Assembly: GCA_037501455.1 (NCBI GenBank)
Contig: CM074858.1
Span: forward strand, 44,389,001 to 44,453,000
DNA: 64,000 bases
From: Lantana camara
Taxonomy: Eukaryota > Streptophyta > Magnoliopsida > Lamiales > Verbenaceae
Direction: 5' to 3'
A program made the translations under genes and the position numbers. The first letter of the stretch is position 1. Each line of letters begins with the position of its first letter. Below are positions 60,477-64,000 of the stretch, in pieces. The notes under the pieces are model-generated. The model had not been told where the DNA came from. It searched no databases and saw only the letters and a list, made by a program, of their open reading frames with translations.

Positions 60477-62853
60477 TGTAGCACCCGGAACGCTAGGCGC
60501 CACATCCACCGCACTATAGGCTCAATCCACATATGAAACGGGCAATTCATACATGAACCGAAACTATAGCGAACGGGAGACAATAAAAAAAAACACAAGG
60601 CTAGGCGGGTACCCTCAAATAAAACCAAAACAAACTCAGAGCAATAAAATAGCGGAAGCAAAAGCATTCAATACATATAGATACCATATTTACATATTTA
60701 CTTATAGGTACCGACAAATCATACCATTACAATATCCATCCAATTATAATTCAAGATTTACTACAAAATAACAAGTATCAACACAAGTACAATGTATGAA
60801 GGTGCAGTGCTAGACCCGAATAAAAGACACGAGACCCTAATTCCCGCCTAGCACGAACCTGCAAAACTGAAAAGTTGAGGTGTCAGTCCAAACGGACTGA
60901 GCGAGGGGTATAAATAAATATATGCGCACATACATGCAAGTTATAATCTCGGGTAATAATTTTTTTGAAAATCAAACACAATTATTAGAGTAGAAGGTAC
61001 TATCGCCCGAGGTTACAACTAATTCAATTTACCAATTAATTCAGTTCAATACAATCAATAGGTGGCCCGGCGAGTGAGGGCAATTCTCCAACCTTGCTCC
61101 GACCGTGTACAATCAATCAATTTGTTAGGTGATTAGGTGATCAAGCAATTATTTACTGTGCACAATTAGCAGTTTCAGTGACTCCTTCCTCCCCTAGTCT
61201 CCTAGGGGGTTCAGGGGTCATCCCAAACGGTGAGGATAGCACTTGAGTTACCCATCAGCCCATACTTTCCCGGTTAGCTCGAGCCACTATCCTCGGGCCC
61301 ACAGTACAATTCAATGTCTCGCTAAAACAATCAATCCGTCAATCAATCAATCAATTTTATCAAATCATTTGAAAGTCATAAAGTTCTCAAACTATAGATA
61401 TATATATATATATATACATTTTGGCCGAAATAGTCACATAGGGGTTGTAAGGGTTCTATTTATCTAGAATTTAAACCTCACCTGACCAAACCAACCAAAA
61501 AGAAGCAAGAGAGCACCCTACTGAGCGGGCTCCTCGAAACCGGGACCGTGATCTGTGCAACAAGGACAAGTGTGAAATAAGACTCGACTCGAATGAACCA
61601 ATTATGACGAACGGCAAAGTCATGCACCAAATACGAGCATGATTGTCAATAAACCAAGTATATAACACATACACGTACATCCATGCATGCAAAGCAATAT
61701 GCATGAAAACAAGGGGTGACACGCCCGTACCACCAAAACACACTAAGCCGTGACACCCCCGTGTCACGGTACAGCGGACCAAAAGTGGGAAAAGGAAGGT
61801 GACACGCCCGTGTCACCACAACAAGGCAAGCCGTGACACCCCCGTGTCACGGTACAGAAAAACCAAGCCAGCCAACATGCACCCCCGTGTTACCCAAAAC
61901 AAAGCAAAGGTGACACGCCCGTGTCACCTGTGCGTGACAGAAAAACAGGGAGAAAACAGAGGTTTCCATGCAAAACCAACCCAAACACCGAATTCAATCC
62001 AATAAAAATGCTCAAACACAACATATACATAATATACTTCAACTATACAACAATCAAACCAATAAATATGCATCAAATCACCAAGAATTAAGCCCCAAAA
62101 CCCCATAATTATTCATATACTCCAACTTTCACATAACTTCATGTTTCATGCAAGAAATGAAGGAAATATGAGCCACACATGCTTCTAATCATGGATACAC
62201 ATGAAAGCATCAAGCTAACATCAAACCCTACTCATATAATCAATCAAGAGATTCAATCCATTCTCATGTTATACCTTGAAATGAAAGAAGAAGGAGATGA
62301 GGATGAAGAGATGAAGATGTTGATGCTTCTAGCTTCAAAGTTCCTCAAAATAGCTTGGATTATGAGATGAAATCTTCTCCTTCTCTTGAGGTGTATATAC
62401 CGATCCTTAGTGTGTGTGTGTGTGTGTGATGTTCTTATGTGTAAATGTATGTATGAGCAAGTGATGGAAAAGATGTATATACTAGATATATTATATCATC
62501 CACTATCATAACAATGCACCCAATTTGCAAACAAGTCCCTAGGTTATTTAAATGAATGCAATCAAGTAATATCCCTACCTAAAAGATCCATTAGCTCCAA
62601 TCCAAGTTATGCAATTAAGTCCATAATTTCATGAAATGATCAATTAAGGTCACATAATACAATTAAGCACACTATCACTTAATTCATGAATTTCACATTA
62701 AAATCAATTCATATAAATACATAGGAATGTATAAGGCACACAATAATATAATGAAATCATAATAAGCAAGTAAATATATAAACTTAAACTCCCAACACCC
62801 GAAGACCCGCATGTGGCGTGCTTACCTGAACTTCCGGAATTTGGGGCGTTACA
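60477..62853 (-). mobile_element. Solo LTR I
   Basis: 2377 bp, TGTAGCACCCGG to GGGGCGTTACA, with perfect GGAAC duplications (60472-60476 and 62854-62858). Six words of the GTGACACNCCCGTGTCAC type at 61716-61927. (TG)n at about 62409-62427. Close in plan to A's LTR but with different palindromes. Confidence 0.93.
61716..61927. repeat. Palindrome cluster in solo LTR I
   Basis: Words GTGACACGCCCGTGTCAC and GTGACACCCCCGTGTCAC alternate (61750, 61799, 61833, 61910), with a decayed copy at 61716 and a half copy near 61881. Confidence 0.88.
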
Positions 62854-64000
62854 GGAACGGTCATTCAAAAGCACAGAAGTTGTGCATGGCTGCATGGGGG
62901 CTGTTCAGCCCCTCTCCTTTATCATCTCTGAATGGCCGTTCGGAGGCACAGATGCTACTGCCTCCACGAACGGTCGTTCTAGCTGCAAAGCTGCTGCGGG
63001 CAAACGGCCGCTCAATCACAACACAGATGTAACAATATGGAGCAAGGAAAGGGTTCTTGTCTTGCATCAAATAACCCATTTACTATTCATATCTTCAAGA
63101 AGCATTAATGGCAAGTCTTGACATACTCAACCACCAAGAAATTAATGCATATAGGCACCTTAAGGAAGGTTAAATGAACACAATAAAATCATCAAAGTGC
63201 AAGAAATCCGAGTCTTGGTCATGCTTTCAAAAATTAAATCAAAACCTAACTATTCATCCAATATTTCTCTCATGCATAAAAACTCAATTACAAGAACAAA
63301 ATAGAGCTTAAATTGAAGCTTAGATCACGAGTAATATGGGGATTACCTTAGATCATTGAGGATCAAAGAGAAAGAGATGAAACTTGAGCTTTTATGTCTA
63401 AGAATGGAGTGAATAGTGACTTGGTTCTTGCTTCTGAAATTTTAAAGTTTCGGATCGAATTTTAAAATTTCGAAGGTTCAAACGGCTTCAGAAAAATATG
63501 AGGTTAATTCCATTGGATGTGAATCATTGAAACGAGTCCAACAGTGTAGACGAAATTTGAATCTGAATTCCCTAGCTCAAGTTAGCCGAAAAATGGCTTA
63601 AAATACCCTATTTGCAAATAGGTCCCTAAACTTTTTAAAAGAGTCAAATAGGCCCAAGCCTATTTTCAATTAAGCCCTAAAACATTTAAAATCATACGAT
63701 CAACTCCAATTATCATATAATTCAATAAAATTCACATAATTCATATTCTTAGCACCGAATTCACATTAAAGCATTTACGATCATATAATTCACGTAATAA
63801 TTTAAACAAGATAAACAATTTAAATCAATTAAATCACATAATTCACTGAAAGAGCATTTAAATAAATTAAAAGCACGTAAATAATTTAAAAAGGCATATA
63901 AATAAATTGAAAAACACGTAATTGCGTAAAATAAACTCACACGTGGCACAAACCTGCACGTACGAACGAAGTTTCACAAACCTAAACTTATCTTCCATTT

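Larger units (their letters stand above)
58696..64000 (-). mobile_element. LTR H, split by solo LTR I, truncated by window end
   Basis: Starts TGTAGCACCCC at 58696 with upstream GGTCT. Segments 58696-60476 and 62859-64000 give at least 2.9 kb. Contains U5 hairpin (about 58725-58787), acceptor hairpin (59099-59115), inverted pair GCCTAGC/GCTAGGC, and a palindrome cluster split by I (60448-60460 and 62855-63015). Donor-like TCTAAG/GTAATCC on the minus strand near 63345. The far end lies outside the window, so solo versus full element is unknown. Confidence 0.78.

Overview
This 64 kb window is repetitive plant nuclear DNA. It is a stack of nested LTR retrotransposons with no recognisable host gene, rRNA, tRNA or CRISPR. 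The signs of a plant genome are Ty3/gypsy pol of the chromodomain-bearing Tekay/Del type, primer sites complementary to initiator-Met tRNA (TGGTATCAGAGC), LTRs of 2.4-4 kb, a TRIM element and a TATA-bearing LTR remnant. The density of nesting suggests pericentromeric heterochromatin. The species cannot be named from the sequence; a eudicot is likely but not proven.

Layout, left side. LTR G (right part 12350-14688) is interrupted by LTR F (1-858 and 10579-12349). F is interrupted by a 9.7 kb tandem array (859-10578) of six LTRs alternating with five 315-316 bp internal regions. The whole array is bounded by a single 5-bp target-site duplication, TGACC. Its second LTR carries a 592-bp TRIM. G abuts non-Tekay sequence (14689-15172), which resumes at 58451-58695 and resembles a Tat/Retand-type LTR.

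Layout, centre. Element A occupies 15173-58450 on the minus strand, flanked by AGCTT/AGCTC. It is one Ty3/gypsy element split by five later insertions: B (17905-28878, TSD CGGCT), C (30617-35849, TSD TGAAA), E (from 37438, right end lost), D (42090-53234, TSD CAAAT) and solo LTR J (55392-57941, TSD TTCAA). A's gag, protease, RT, RNase H, integrase and chromodomain pieces can be followed across these insertions. D is a full-length but mutated autonomous-type element. B and C are non-autonomous LARD-type elements with 3.8-4.0 kb LTRs and no recognisable coding capacity.

Layout, right side. LTR H (58696 to the window end) is interrupted by solo LTR I (60477-62853, TSD GGAAC).

Main observations. 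(1) The tandem LTR array includes one LTR that is visibly chimeric between its neighbours, a record of unequal crossing-over. (2) A 60-61 nt U5 hairpin lies near the end of all the otherwise divergent LTRs examined, with many compensatory base changes. (3) Each LTR family carries its own cluster of 12-20 bp GC-rich palindromes at an equivalent position. (4) Splice-donor-like and acceptor-like signals inside the LTRs, the acceptor preceded by a small hairpin, suggest a leader intron. All coding sequences seen belong to transposons and are broken.
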